NCBI GenBank assembly: GCA_023422975.1 | Contig: JAFAGF010000201.1 | Span: 1 to 20,528, forward strand | From: Pseudomonadota bacterium | GTDB lineage: Bacteria > Pseudomonadota > Gammaproteobacteria > Burkholderiales > Burkholderiaceae_C | Length of the DNA: 20,528 bases | Reading direction: 5' to 3' | Shown here: positions 1 to 8,291 of the stretch, in pieces | Layout of the letters: each line of letters starts with the position of its first letter | Position numbering within the stretch: position 1 is the first letter of the stretch | Notes under the pieces: generated by a model | Database searches by the model: none | What the model was told of the DNA's origin: nothing | What the model saw: only the letters and a program-made list of their open reading frames with translations | Position numbers and translations under genes: made by a program

Positions 1-401
1 GTCACACCGTGCTGTCCGAAGGCAATCAGCTGGGTCTGGCGGCCTCGGAAGATGACGAAGGCAACGTCAAGCTCAGCGGCACTGCAGCGTTTGACCTGGA
101 AGGCTCGGCCTCCAACGTCACCGTCACTATCACCGATGCCAACGGCAAAGTGGTGGACACCATTGAAATGGGCTCTGCCAGCGCAGGGCGCAACTATTTC
201 ACCTGGGATGGCAGCGACTACACCGGCGAGAGCATGGATTTGCGCTTCAAGGTCACCGCCACCAATGGCGAAGCCGCGGTCAAGTCCACCTCGCTGTCAC
301 CCAACGCCGTGGTCGCAACCAGCATCGCCAACGGTGCCCTCATGCTGGAGTTGGCCAACGGCAGCAGCATCAACTACAACAGCGTCAAGGCTGTGTTCTA
401 A
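1..401 (+). CDS. flgD: Flagellar hook cap/assembly scaffold FlgD, C-terminal part (5' end outside window)
   Basis: This is the last 130 or so codons of FlgD, the cap that sits on the growing hook and guides polymerisation of FlgE; it is shed when the hook is complete. The reading frame is open from the window edge (first full codon at 3), so the start lies upstream. The visible part contains the Ig/FnIII-like insert typical of FlgD, with the aromatic signature NYFTWDGSDYTG and alternating hydrophobic strands. It closes with the conserved 'ANGSSINYNSVKAVF' type tail. The gene ends 17 nt before flgE, consistent with one operon. Identification rests on the C-terminal signature and on the following flgE; the N-terminal secretion region cannot be seen. 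Confidence 0.93.
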   Translation, partial: HTVLSEGNQLGLAASEDDEGNVKLSGTAAFDLEGSASNVTVTITDANGKVVDTIEMGSASAGRNYFTWDGSDYTGESMDLRFKVTATNGEAAVKSTSLSPNAVVATSIANGALMLELANGSSINYNSVKAVF

Positions 402-418
402 ATTCGTAGGAGCGAACC

Positions 419-1648
419 ATGGGTTTCCATCACGGACTTTCCGGCCTCAACGGTGCCAGCAAAAATCTGGACGTCATTGGCCACAACATTGCCAACAGCA
501 ACACCGTTGGCTTCAAAAATTCACGCACCGAATTCAATGAAATGGTGGCCAGCGCCATGGGCGCAGCCAGCGGCAACAATGCTGGTATCGGTGTGAGTGT
601 GGCTGCGGTTTCGCAACAATTCAGCCAGGGCGTAATTACACCGACGGCCAACGGCTTGGACATGGCCATCAATGGTGATGGTTTTTTTGTGGTGGAGACC
701 ACCAGCGGCTCCGAAGCATTCACCCGGGCCGGCAATTTCCAGCTGGATAAAAACGGCTTTTTGATCACCGTGAACGGTGACAAGGTTATGGGCAATGCAC
801 TGAATCCCGCAACAGGCGTGGCCACAGTCGGCCGCGCGCCCATCCGCTTTCCATCCGGCGCAGGCATTCCCGCTAAGCAAACCGAGAATATCGAGGTCAG
901 TCTGAATCTGGACTCACGCACCGAGTTAGGTACCAATCGTATTGCCAATGGCACCTCGCTACAGGTTTATGACTCGCTGGGCAACCCCCATTCCGTATCG
1001 CTGTATTTTGAAAAAGCGCCACCAAGCGTTCCCGGAACAGGCAACACTTGGAACGTGTACGACAGCCTCTCCAGCGCTACTCCCATTGGGTCCGTGACAT
1101 TTGATACAAGCGGAAAGTTTCTTTCCACGACACCCGCCAATCTGGTCATCAATGTAAATGCCAGCGGTGGTGCTGCTGTAACCCCCCCACCACCACCTGG
1201 AACCACCTTCGACGTCACGGTTGACCTGAGCCAAGCTACCCAATTTGGTAATGCTTTCTCCGTGTCCAGACTATCGCAAGACGGCTATGCCCCCGGCGAG
1301 CTGACGGGCGTGAACGTGGCTACCGATGGCACTTTAATGGCGTCATACTCCAACGGCATCACCCGTGCCGAATCAAGAATTGCGATGGCGCGTTTCACCA
1401 ACGCCCAAGGCCTGACCCCCGCTGGCAATAACAACTGGGAATGGACTGCCGACGCAGGGCCCACCATTTACGGCAACGCCCAAAGCGGCAGCTTCGGCAC
1501 CATCCAGGGCAGTGCGCTGGAAGAGTCCAACGTAGACCTGACGGCCCAGCTGGTCAACATGATGACCGCACAGCGCGCCTACCAGGCCAACGCCCAGACC
1601 ATCAAGACCCAAGACCAAATCTTCTCGACTTTGGTCAACCTGCGCTAA
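419..1648 (+). CDS. flgE: Flagellar hook protein FlgE
   Basis: FlgE polymerises into the hook, the universal joint outside the outer membrane. The 409-residue length is normal for the family. The N-terminus has the rod/hook/junction signature (GHNIANSNTVGFKNSRTEF, about residues 22-40) and the C-terminus the matching coiled-coil segment (SNVDLTAQLVNMMTAQRAYQ), the two halves of the D0/D1 core. A GGAG ribosome-binding site lies 7 nt before the ATG. The middle third (roughly 860-1400) forms the surface-exposed D2-type domain. It is less GC-rich than the ends and holds a run of five prolines (near 1183-1197), which looks like a linker or a fast-evolving surface loop. The next gene, flgF, starts 32 nt downstream. 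Confidence 0.97.
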   Translation: MGFHHGLSGLNGASKNLDVIGHNIANSNTVGFKNSRTEFNEMVASAMGAASGNNAGIGVSVAAVSQQFSQGVITPTANGLDMAINGDGFFVVETTSGSEAFTRAGNFQLDKNGFLITVNGDKVMGNALNPATGVATVGRAPIRFPSGAGIPAKQTENIEVSLNLDSRTELGTNRIANGTSLQVYDSLGNPHSVSLYFEKAPPSVPGTGNTWNVYDSLSSATPIGSVTFDTSGKFLSTTPANLVINVNASGGAAVTPPPPPGTTFDVTVDLSQATQFGNAFSVSRLSQDGYAPGELTGVNVATDGTLMASYSNGITRAESRIAMARFTNAQGLTPAGNNNWEWTADAGPTIYGNAQSGSFGTIQGSALEESNVDLTAQLVNMMTAQRAYQANAQTIKTQDQIFSTLVNLR

Positions 1649-1680
1649 GCAGTGTGAACACGCGCGACTAGGAGCAATAC

Positions 1681-2418
1681 ATGGACCGCATCATCTACAC
1701 CACCATGACCGGCGCCAACGCCGCTGCGCAACGGCAGGCGGTGCTTTCCAACAACCTGGCCAACGTCTCGACCACGGGTTTCCGTGCCGAGCTGAGCACC
1801 TTCCGTTCGGTGCCGCTGGAAGGCCAGGGCTCCAGCACGCGTGTCTTTGGATTGGACGCCACCTCCGGCTACCTGGAGCAAGCAGGCCCAGCCATTCAAA
1901 CCGGCAAAAGCACCGACCTGATGGCGCGCGGCAACTCCTGGTTCGCCGTGCAAGGCCTGGATGGTCTGGAGGCCTACACCCGCAACGGCGCACTGGAAGT
2001 GACTGCGGACGGCCAGCTCGTCACCGCTACCGGCTTGCCCGTGCTCACCGATGGCGGCGCACCCGTGGATGTGCCCCAGAACGCCAAGATCAGCTTTGGC
2101 GGCGATGGTACGGTGGTGGCAACCCTGGATGGGCAAGACCCCATCAACATCGGTCGCCTGAAAATGGTGACCCCCAATATGGAGCAGGCCCTCAAGCGTG
2201 GGGATGATGGTCTGTTTCGCAACGCCCAAGGCGATTTGCCCGCAGACGCCAACGCCACCATGGTGGCTGGTGCACTGGAAGGCTCCAACGTGAATGCGGT
2301 GGAAGCCATGGTCGGCATGATCGCCGCCTCGCGCCAGTTTGAGCAGCAGATGAAGCTGCTGACCACCGCCGAGACCAACGACAAGACCGCCAGCCAACTG
2401 CTGAGCATGAACGGCTAA
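1681..2418 (+). CDS. flgF: Flagellar proximal rod protein FlgF
   Basis: FlgF is one of the rod proteins that cross the periplasm and connect the basal body to the hook. The start ATG has a GGAG ribosome-binding site (1670-1673). At 245 residues it matches the usual FlgF length of about 250. The N-terminus begins MDRIIYTTMTGANAA and carries the rod signature SNNLANVSTTGFRAE. The C-terminus carries the family tail SNVNAVEAMVGMIAASRQFE. The order flgE-flgF-flgG and the short spacing to both neighbours separate it from the similar FlgG. Export is by the flagellar type III apparatus, so no signal peptide is expected and none is present. Confidence 0.96.
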   Translation: MDRIIYTTMTGANAAAQRQAVLSNNLANVSTTGFRAELSTFRSVPLEGQGSSTRVFGLDATSGYLEQAGPAIQTGKSTDLMARGNSWFAVQGLDGLEAYTRNGALEVTADGQLVTATGLPVLTDGGAPVDVPQNAKISFGGDGTVVATLDGQDPINIGRLKMVTPNMEQALKRGDDGLFRNAQGDLPADANATMVAGALEGSNVNAVEAMVGMIAASRQFEQQMKLLTTAETNDKTASQLLSMNG

Positions 2419-2454
2419 AGCCGATCGCTAACGAATACGGAAGGAAACTTCACC

Positions 2455-3237
2455 ATGATGAATTCCCTGTGGATTGCCAAGACCGGTATGTCTGCCCAGC
2501 AGACGCAGATGGACGTGGTCTCGCACAACTTGTCCAACGTCTCCACCACCGGCTACAAACGCCAAAGCGCAGTGTTTGAAGACTTGATCTACCAGAACCT
2601 GCGCCAGGTGGGTTCCCAAGCGGACGAGCAAAACATTCTGCCCACCGGCATGCACCTGGGCCTGGGTGTGCGCACCGTGGCCACCACCCGCAACTTCACC
2701 CAAGGCACGCCCCTGGAAAGCGGCAAAGACCTGGACGTGGCCATCAGCGGCGACGGTTTCTTCCAGGTGCAAATGCCCGATGGCACCACCGCCTACACCC
2801 GTGACGGCACGTTCAGCAAGGACGCCAACGGCCAACTGGTAACCGCCGGCGGCTACCCACTGCTGGACGGCATTACCGTGCCGCAAGACGCCACCAAGCT
2901 GAGCATCAGCCGCTCGGGCGCCGTATCGGTGACGCTGCCCGGCCAGGCACAGCCCCAGCAAATTGGCCAGCTCAATACCGCCTCCTTCATCAACCCCCCG
3001 GGCCTGGAGCCGATTGGTGAGAACCTGTACCGCGAAAGCGCGGCTTCGGGCGCCCCACAAACCGGCACCCCCGGCACCAACAATCTGGGCACGGTGATGC
3101 AGGGCTTTCTGGAATCGTCCAACGTGAACGTGGTGGAAGAGCTGGTGCAAATGATCCAGACCCAGCGTGCTTACGAGATGAACTCAAAGGCCATCTCCAC
3201 CAGCGACCAGATGCTGGCCAAGCTGTCGCAGCTGTAA
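2455..3237 (+). CDS. flgG: Flagellar distal rod protein FlgG
   Basis: FlgG builds the distal rod, the drive shaft that passes through the P and L rings. The 260-residue length equals that of the enterobacterial protein. The N-terminus ([20 protein letters not shown]) followed by [20 protein letters not shown], and the C-terminal [21 protein letters not shown], are diagnostic. Two adjacent ATG codons (2455 and 2458) could serve as start. The purine-rich site GGAAGGAA at 2439-2446 fits either, and the second gives the more common N-terminus. After the stop there is a 120-nt gap, the longest within the flg run, which holds a palindromic element before flgH. Confidence 0.97.
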   Translation: MMNSLWIAKTGMSAQQTQMDVVSHNLSNVSTTGYKRQSAVFEDLIYQNLRQVGSQADEQNILPTGMHLGLGVRTVATTRNFTQGTPLESGKDLDVAISGDGFFQVQMPDGTTAYTRDGTFSKDANGQLVTAGGYPLLDGITVPQDATKLSISRSGAVSVTLPGQAQPQQIGQLNTASFINPPGLEPIGENLYRESAASGAPQTGTPGTNNLGTVMQGFLESSNVNVVEELVQMIQTQRAYEMNSKAISTSDQMLAKLSQL

Positions 3238-3250
3238 TTCCACTTTGATA

Positions 3251-3345
3251 ATCAGAGCAGCTAGCGTTTGATTTACAAGGTTTTCAGATATAAAACTACC
3301 TGAAACCTTTTAAAAACAAGCTCAAGCAGCTCTTATTTTGTTTTT
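3251..3345 (+). repeat. Intergenic nested palindrome, copy A of a dispersed repeat family
   Basis: The flgG-flgH gap contains a nested inverted repeat. The inner arms are AAGGTTTTCAG (3277-3287) and CTGAAACCTT (3300-3309), complementary apart from one extra T. The outer arms, AGAGCAGCTAG (3254-3264) and CAAGCAGCTCT (3323-3333), pair with two A-A mismatches. A T-rich run follows (3334-3346). The left arm and the core pattern TTTCA...TGAAA resemble the elements at 10931-11027 and 16384-16480. It may weaken or terminate transcription between flgG and flgH, or protect the 3' end of the upstream message. I cannot tell which from sequence. Confidence 0.65.
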
Positions 3346-3357
3346 CTCGGAGCGCTT

Positions 3358-4101
3358 ATGTCGGCCGCCTCTCTCCCCACCCACCCTGTTTTCGCGCTGG
3401 CACAGCGCGCACCACGCCTTGTGCTGTGGGGGGCTGCCAGCTTGGTGGTCAGCGGCTGCGCCTTCAACGAGCCGCCGCCCGTAGAACTGCACGACCAAAC
3501 CAAACCGCTGCCAGCCACGGCCATTGCCGTGCCCCAGCCCCAAGCGCAGGCAACCGGGGGGCTGTTTCAGGCCAACCGCTACCGCCCCCCGTTTGAAAGC
3601 CGCCGCGCACGCCTGGTGGGCGATTTGGTGACCATCCAGATTGCCGAGAAGGTCACCGCCAGCCAAAAGTCTTCATCGACCGTCAACCGCGACAGCAATA
3701 TGTCGGCAGGCATTACAGACTTGCCACTGCTTACCGGTGGCGCTCTCGGTACCGCCCAGAAACTCGGCAAACTGGGCGTCACCAGCAACACCGACTTTGA
3801 AGGCGGCGGCGGCACCACCAGCGCCAACACGTTCACAGGCTCCATCACAGCCACGGTGGTGGAAGTGCTGCCCAACGGCCATTTGCTGGTCACCGGTGAA
3901 AAGCAAATCGGCGTGAACCAGAACGTGGATGTGCTGCGTTTTACCGGCACGGTGGACCCCTATTTGCTGGCGCCCAACAGCATCATCAGCTCCACCCAAG
4001 TGGCCAATGTGCGCGTGGAATCGCGTGGCCGCGGCCAGCAAAATTCAGCACAGGCAATTGGCTGGTTGTCCCGTTTCTTTTTGAGCTTTATCCCTTTCTA
4101 A
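3358..4101 (+). CDS. flgH: Flagellar L-ring lipoprotein FlgH
   Basis: FlgH forms the outer-membrane L ring around the rod. The start ATG is preceded by GGAG at 3349-3352. The first 33 residues form a lipoprotein signal: a basic stretch (RAPR), a hydrophobic segment (LVLWGAASLVV) and a lipobox VSG|C with the acylated cysteine at residue 34. The mature part has family features: YRPPFESRRARLVGDLVTIQIAEKV-type region, the S-K-S-S segment after it, the strand region GSITATVVEVLPNGHLLV followed by GEKQI, and a C-terminus ending in FLSFIPF. Length is 247 residues against about 230 in enterics. flgI follows after 21 nt. Confidence 0.97.
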   Translation: MSAASLPTHPVFALAQRAPRLVLWGAASLVVSGCAFNEPPPVELHDQTKPLPATAIAVPQPQAQATGGLFQANRYRPPFESRRARLVGDLVTIQIAEKVTASQKSSSTVNRDSNMSAGITDLPLLTGGALGTAQKLGKLGVTSNTDFEGGGGTTSANTFTGSITATVVEVLPNGHLLVTGEKQIGVNQNVDVLRFTGTVDPYLLAPNSIISSTQVANVRVESRGRGQQNSAQAIGWLSRFFLSFIPF

Positions 4102-4122
4102 TCCTCTCCAGAATTGGGCAGT

Positions 4123-5268
4123 ATGAAAGTACTGTCCACGCTCTCCACATTCCGCCCAGCACGCCTCGCCCTGGCGCTGCTCGCCCTCAGCGGCGGTCTG
4201 CTGGCAACTCCAGCCAACGCCTTGCGCATCAAGGAAGTAGCTTCGGTTCAGGGCGTGCGGTCTAACCAGTTGACCGGCTACGGTTTGGTCGTCGGCCTCG
4301 ATGGCACGGGCGACCAGACCACCCAGATGCCCTACACCACCCAGACGCTGTCCAACTACCTGCAGCAAATGGGCATCACGCTGCCAGCCACAGCCAACAC
4401 CAACAACCTGCAGCTCAAAAACGTAGCCGCCGTGATCGTCACGGCAGAGCTGCCCGCTTTTGCGCAGCCGGGCCAGCAGATCGACATCAATGTCTCGTCC
4501 ATGGGCAACGCCAAGTCGCTCAAGGGCGGCACGCTGATCACCACCCCACTGCGCGGCGCCGATGGCGAGATCTATGCGCTGGCCCAGGGTAATTTGGTGA
4601 TCGGCGGTGCGGGCGCATCGCAGGGCGGCTCCAAGGTACAGATCAACCACCTGAGTGCCGGACGCATTCCGCTGGGTGCACAGGTCGAGCGTGCTGTACC
4701 CACACCCATCAATGACGGCGACACCATCAAGCTGGGTCTGAACACCACCGACTTTCAGACCGCCAGCCAGGTGGTCAAGGCCATCAACGGACGCCACGGC
4801 GTGGGCACGGCCATGGCCCTGGATGGCCGCACCGTGGAAGTGCGCGCCCCCGTGAACCCCGGCGCCCGCGTCGGTTTCATTGCCGACATCCAGGAGCTGA
4901 ACCTGCCCATCAACAAGCCGGCCGCCAAGGTCGTGATCAACGCCCGCACCGGCTCGATTGTGATGAACCAGGCCGTCACGCTGGGCCCCTGCGCGATTGC
5001 CCACGGCAACCTGGCCATCACCATCGATTCCACCCCGGTCATCAGCCAGCCCGGCGCCTTCTCACAAGGCCAGACCGTGGTGGCCGAAAAGACCAATATC
5101 AACGTCACGCAAGAGCCCGGTAAGATCATTCGCGTGCCCGCATCGCCCCAGCTGTCCGATGTGGTGCGCTCGCTCAACGCCTTGGGTGCTACGCCCCAGG
5201 ATTTGCTGGCCATCTTGCAAGCCATCAAAGCCGCAGGTGCTTTGAATGCCGAACTGGAGGTGATATGA
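4123..5268 (+). CDS. flgI: Flagellar P-ring protein FlgI
   Basis: FlgI forms the periplasmic P ring that acts as a bushing for the rod in the peptidoglycan layer. The ATG at 4123 gives MKVLST followed by a Sec signal peptide with a long hydrophobic core (LALALLALSGGLLA) and a cleavage site ANA|LRIKE, which is the canonical start of mature FlgI. An upstream in-frame TTG at 4114 would add three residues and is less likely. The mature sequence carries the conserved blocks VQGVRSNQLTGYGLVVGLDG and GDQTTQMPYT. The C-terminus ends in LQAIKAAGALNAELEVI. No clear ribosome-binding site precedes the start, so coupling to flgH translation is possible. The stop codon overlaps the flgJ start. Confidence 0.97.
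   Translation: MKVLSTLSTFRPARLALALLALSGGLLATPANALRIKEVASVQGVRSNQLTGYGLVVGLDGTGDQTTQMPYTTQTLSNYLQQMGITLPATANTNNLQLKNVAAVIVTAELPAFAQPGQQIDINVSSMGNAKSLKGGTLITTPLRGADGEIYALAQGNLVIGGAGASQGGSKVQINHLSAGRIPLGAQVERAVPTPINDGDTIKLGLNTTDFQTASQVVKAINGRHGVGTAMALDGRTVEVRAPVNPGARVGFIADIQELNLPINKPAAKVVINARTGSIVMNQAVTLGPCAIAHGNLAITIDSTPVISQPGAFSQGQTVVAEKTNINVTQEPGKIIRVPASPQLSDVVRSLNALGATPQDLLAILQAIKAAGALNAELEVI
5256..5268 (+). promoter_or_regulatory. flgJ ribosome-binding site and ATGA stop/start overlap
   Basis: GGAGG at 5256-5260 lies in the last codons of flgI. The flgJ ATG (5265-5267) overlaps the flgI TGA (5266-5268). The spacing to this ATG is only 4 nt; a second in-frame ATG at 5271 has 10 nt. Either way the arrangement indicates translational coupling of P-ring and rod-cap synthesis. 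Confidence 0.7.
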
Positions 5269-6218
5269 GCATGATGAACACCAGCAATGCGCTAGCGACC
5301 GACATCAACTCGCTCAACAGCCTGAAAAGCCAGGCCAGCGCGAACAACCCGCAAGCGGCACGCGAAGCCGCCAAGCAGTTGGAATCGCTGTTCATGCACG
5401 AGATGATCAAGAGCATGCGGCAGGCCACCATGAAAAGCGGCTTGCTGGACAACGAAAGCTCCAAGCTGGCCGACTCCATGATGGACCAGCAGCTGTCCGT
5501 CTCCATGGCGGGCATGCCCGGTGGGCTGGCCGATGCCATCACCGCGCAAATTGCCCGCTCCATGGGCCTCGACCCTGCTGACGCTGGCGTCAACCCTGCA
5601 GCAGCAATGAGCAGTGGCGAGCGCAATTTCAGCATTCCTTCCACGGTGAGTTTTGCCGGCCGCAGCGCCCGCTACCCCGGCCTGTCAGGCAACACCGCCG
5701 TGGGCAGCACTGCATTCTTGGATGCCTACGCGCCCTCGCCCAAAGGGCGTGACAACTTTGTGCAATCCCACAACGCCGCCGCACAGCGCGTGGCGCGTGA
5801 GAGCGGCATTCCCGCCAGCTACATGCTGGGCCAGGCCGGTCACGAAACCGGCTGGGGCAAAAGTGAAATCCGTGGTGACAACGGCAGCAACTCGTTCAAC
5901 CTGTTTGGCATCAAGGCCACGGGCAACTGGAGTGGCAAGGTGGCCGAAATCACCACCACCGAATACGTCGACGGCATTCCCCGCAAGGTCAAGGCCAAGT
6001 TTCGCGCCTACGACTCGTATGAAGAGTCGTTCCGCGATTACGCACGCCTGATCACCGAAAACCCGCGCTACGCCAAAGCCATGGAAAACACGGGCAACGC
6101 CCGCTCCTATGCCACAGCGCTGCAAAACGCAGGTTATGCCACCGACCCCCTCTACGCTAGCAAGCTGTCACGCGCCATTGAAAGCGCACGTGCAGCCCAG
6201 CAAGGCACCCAAGGTTAA
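5265..6218 (+). CDS. flgJ: Flagellar rod cap / peptidoglycan hydrolase FlgJ (two-domain form)
   Basis: FlgJ caps the growing rod and opens the peptidoglycan so the rod can pass. Both domains are present in this 317-residue protein. The N-terminal rod-binding domain (about residues 35-95) shows the EAAKQLESLFMHEMIKSMRQ block. The C-terminal glucosaminidase domain (about 160-310) shows SYMLGQAGHETGWGKSEI, with Glu194 the expected catalytic acid, then SNSFNLFGIKA and FRAYDSYEESFRDYARLI. A proline/serine-rich linker joins them. The two-domain form is the one found in beta- and gammaproteobacteria. The start overlaps the flgI stop by 4 nt, and flgK begins 20 nt after its stop. Confidence 0.96.
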   Translation: MSMMNTSNALATDINSLNSLKSQASANNPQAAREAAKQLESLFMHEMIKSMRQATMKSGLLDNESSKLADSMMDQQLSVSMAGMPGGLADAITAQIARSMGLDPADAGVNPAAAMSSGERNFSIPSTVSFAGRSARYPGLSGNTAVGSTAFLDAYAPSPKGRDNFVQSHNAAAQRVARESGIPASYMLGQAGHETGWGKSEIRGDNGSNSFNLFGIKATGNWSGKVAEITTTEYVDGIPRKVKAKFRAYDSYEESFRDYARLITENPRYAKAMENTGNARSYATALQNAGYATDPLYASKLSRAIESARAAQQGTQG

Positions 6219-6238
6219 AGCTTTAGAAAGATACGCAC

Positions 6239-8275
6239 ATGAGCTTAATGAACGTCGGCGTCTCCGCACTGATCGCCAACCAGCAAGCACTGACCACCAC
6301 TGGCCACAATATTGCCAACGTCAGCTCCGCGGGCTATTCGCGCCAAACCATTGCCACCAAGGCCTTGGTCGGCCAAAACATGGGCACTGGCTATGTGGGC
6401 AAAGGGGTACAAGTTGCCACCGTCATGCGCAACTACAACGAGTTGCTGGGCAAGCAATCCAACGCCGCCAACGCAACCAGCGCCGCAGATGCCATCCGCT
6501 ACCAGTCGCTGATGCAGATGCAAGACGTGTACTCCGGCGGCGACAGCAGCCTGGGCGCCGCCATCAACAGCATGATGAACGCGTTTGCCGACGTAGAAGC
6601 CGCGCCTGCAGACGGCACCGCCCGCAACGTGGTGCTGACCCGGATGAGCGAGTTGACCGCACGTTTTCGCGCTGCGTCTACCACGCTCAAAGAGCTGGAT
6701 TACTCGACCAATCAACGTCTGATGAATGACGTGACCTTGGTCAACAATTTGGCCGTTCAAGTAGCGACCTTGAACACCCAAATTGCCCGTTCACTAGCAA
6801 CGGGCCACCAACCCAATGACTTGCTTGATGCGCGTGACCAGCTGATCCGCGAGATCAACCAATACGTGCAGACCACCCAAGTAGAGGCCGATGACGGATC
6901 ATTAAGCCTGTTTGTAGGTGGCAGCCAAGCACTGGTATTGGGCAACAGCACTGGTCAGTTGAGCATTAAAGAAACGCAGGAATATCCTGGCAGTCAAAAG
7001 CTATCACTGTATTTCAGCCAGCCGCGTGGTGAAGAAGTCGAGTTGACCGCAGCCATGGTCGGCGGAGGCGAGATTGCCGGCTTGCTCAAGTTCAACAACG
7101 ATGATTTGGTCGTGGGTCGCAATGAGCTAGGTCGCTTAGCACTGGCAATTGGCTCTGCATTGAATGAGCAAAACAAGTTGGGTCTAACGCTGTCTGGTGA
7201 ATATGGCAAAGAACTGTTCAAACTCACCGATGTGACAAATGGGTGGATGAACATAGTAGACCCCCTTGCCCCCGGCGTGCCACTGCCCAATGCCACCGCT
7301 AAAGTCATTGAAAGCAGCTTGCTTCAAGCATCTGACTACAAGATTATGTTCAGTGAAGATGGGGCTGGTGCCAAGTCCGCTCAGCTCATCCGCCTCTCGG
7401 ACCAACAGCCATTTGCTATCCCTCTTGCGACAGCAGGAGTGACTACCTTTGAACTAGATGGTCTGGAATTCAAAATTCCTGAAGAGGTCGCTCAATTTGC
7501 AAAGAATGGCCAAAGCATCCTGTTCCAGCCTTTTAACAAAGCTGCGGACGAGATCAGCCCACTGGTGCACAACGCGGCAGATTTGGCAGTATCTAGTGCC
7601 GTTACTGCAAACATTCCGACTGGAAATAAGGGCACATTGCAATTGTCGAGCTTGGCAGCTACCGACACCAGTCTCATTCCGCAATTTTCATCTGCACCTG
7701 CTGTCAATGAGCGTTTTGTGGTTAGCTTTTCTGTCGACCCTGCAACACAAGCTATTTCTTATAGCTTTGCGAGACAAACTTTTGACTTCACCAACAACGC
7801 TTGGAGCTCTGCTGTAGCACCAGTGCCTAGCATTCGTGCTTATGAATCTGGTTCAGTTATTGAACTGCCTGGCCTCAAGATTCAGTTAACTGGCACGCCA
7901 CATCACGGGGACACGATTGAGATCTCTCATGCCCTTAGCTTGGGTGATGGTTACAAACTGAACGCTGGCAACGCCTCCTCTTTCTTGGGTCTGCGTGACC
8001 AAGTCATGTTCGATGGCGGTACCACGCTGGCCGATGGGTTCTCTGCCGCTATGGCAATTGTTGGCACCCGTACTCAAAGTGCGAAGTACGCAGCCGAGCT
8101 ATCAGAGACTGTTGCTAAAAACTTAAATGCTGACCGCACCGCCGTCTCTGGCGTCAACTTGGATGAAGAAGCGGCCCGTTTGTTGCAATACCAACAGGCT
8201 TACCAAGCCTCTGCCAAGATTATTCAGACTGCACAAACCCTGTTCGACAGCGTGCTTAACGCCGTTGGCCGTTGA
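6239..8275 (+). CDS. flgK: Flagellar hook-filament junction protein FlgK (HAP1)
   Basis: FlgK is the first of two junction proteins between hook and filament. The N-terminus MSLMNVGVSALIANQQAL followed by GHNIANVSSAGYSRQ, and the C-terminal SGVNLDEEAARLLQYQQAYQ with a final FDSVLNAVG, are the conserved D0/D1 halves. At 678 residues it is longer than the enteric protein (about 550), the extra length lying in the central variable domain. That central part (roughly 6890-8110) is clearly AT-richer than the ends: hand counts of two 60-nt lines (7201 and 7441) give 40-42% GC against about 70% in a flgL line (9361). The ribosome-binding site is weak (GAAAG, 6226-6230). Confidence 0.97.
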   Translation: MSLMNVGVSALIANQQALTTTGHNIANVSSAGYSRQTIATKALVGQNMGTGYVGKGVQVATVMRNYNELLGKQSNAANATSAADAIRYQSLMQMQDVYSGGDSSLGAAINSMMNAFADVEAAPADGTARNVVLTRMSELTARFRAASTTLKELDYSTNQRLMNDVTLVNNLAVQVATLNTQIARSLATGHQPNDLLDARDQLIREINQYVQTTQVEADDGSLSLFVGGSQALVLGNSTGQLSIKETQEYPGSQKLSLYFSQPRGEEVELTAAMVGGGEIAGLLKFNNDDLVVGRNELGRLALAIGSALNEQNKLGLTLSGEYGKELFKLTDVTNGWMNIVDPLAPGVPLPNATAKVIESSLLQASDYKIMFSEDGAGAKSAQLIRLSDQQPFAIPLATAGVTTFELDGLEFKIPEEVAQFAKNGQSILFQPFNKAADEISPLVHNAADLAVSSAVTANIPTGNKGTLQLSSLAATDTSLIPQFSSAPAVNERFVVSFSVDPATQAISYSFARQTFDFTNNAWSSAVAPVPSIRAYESGSVIELPGLKIQLTGTPHHGDTIEISHALSLGDGYKLNAGNASSFLGLRDQVMFDGGTTLADGFSAAMAIVGTRTQSAKYAAELSETVAKNLNADRTAVSGVNLDEEAARLLQYQQAYQASAKIIQTAQTLFDSVLNAVGR

Positions 8276-8291
8276 TTGATAGGAGCTTGAG

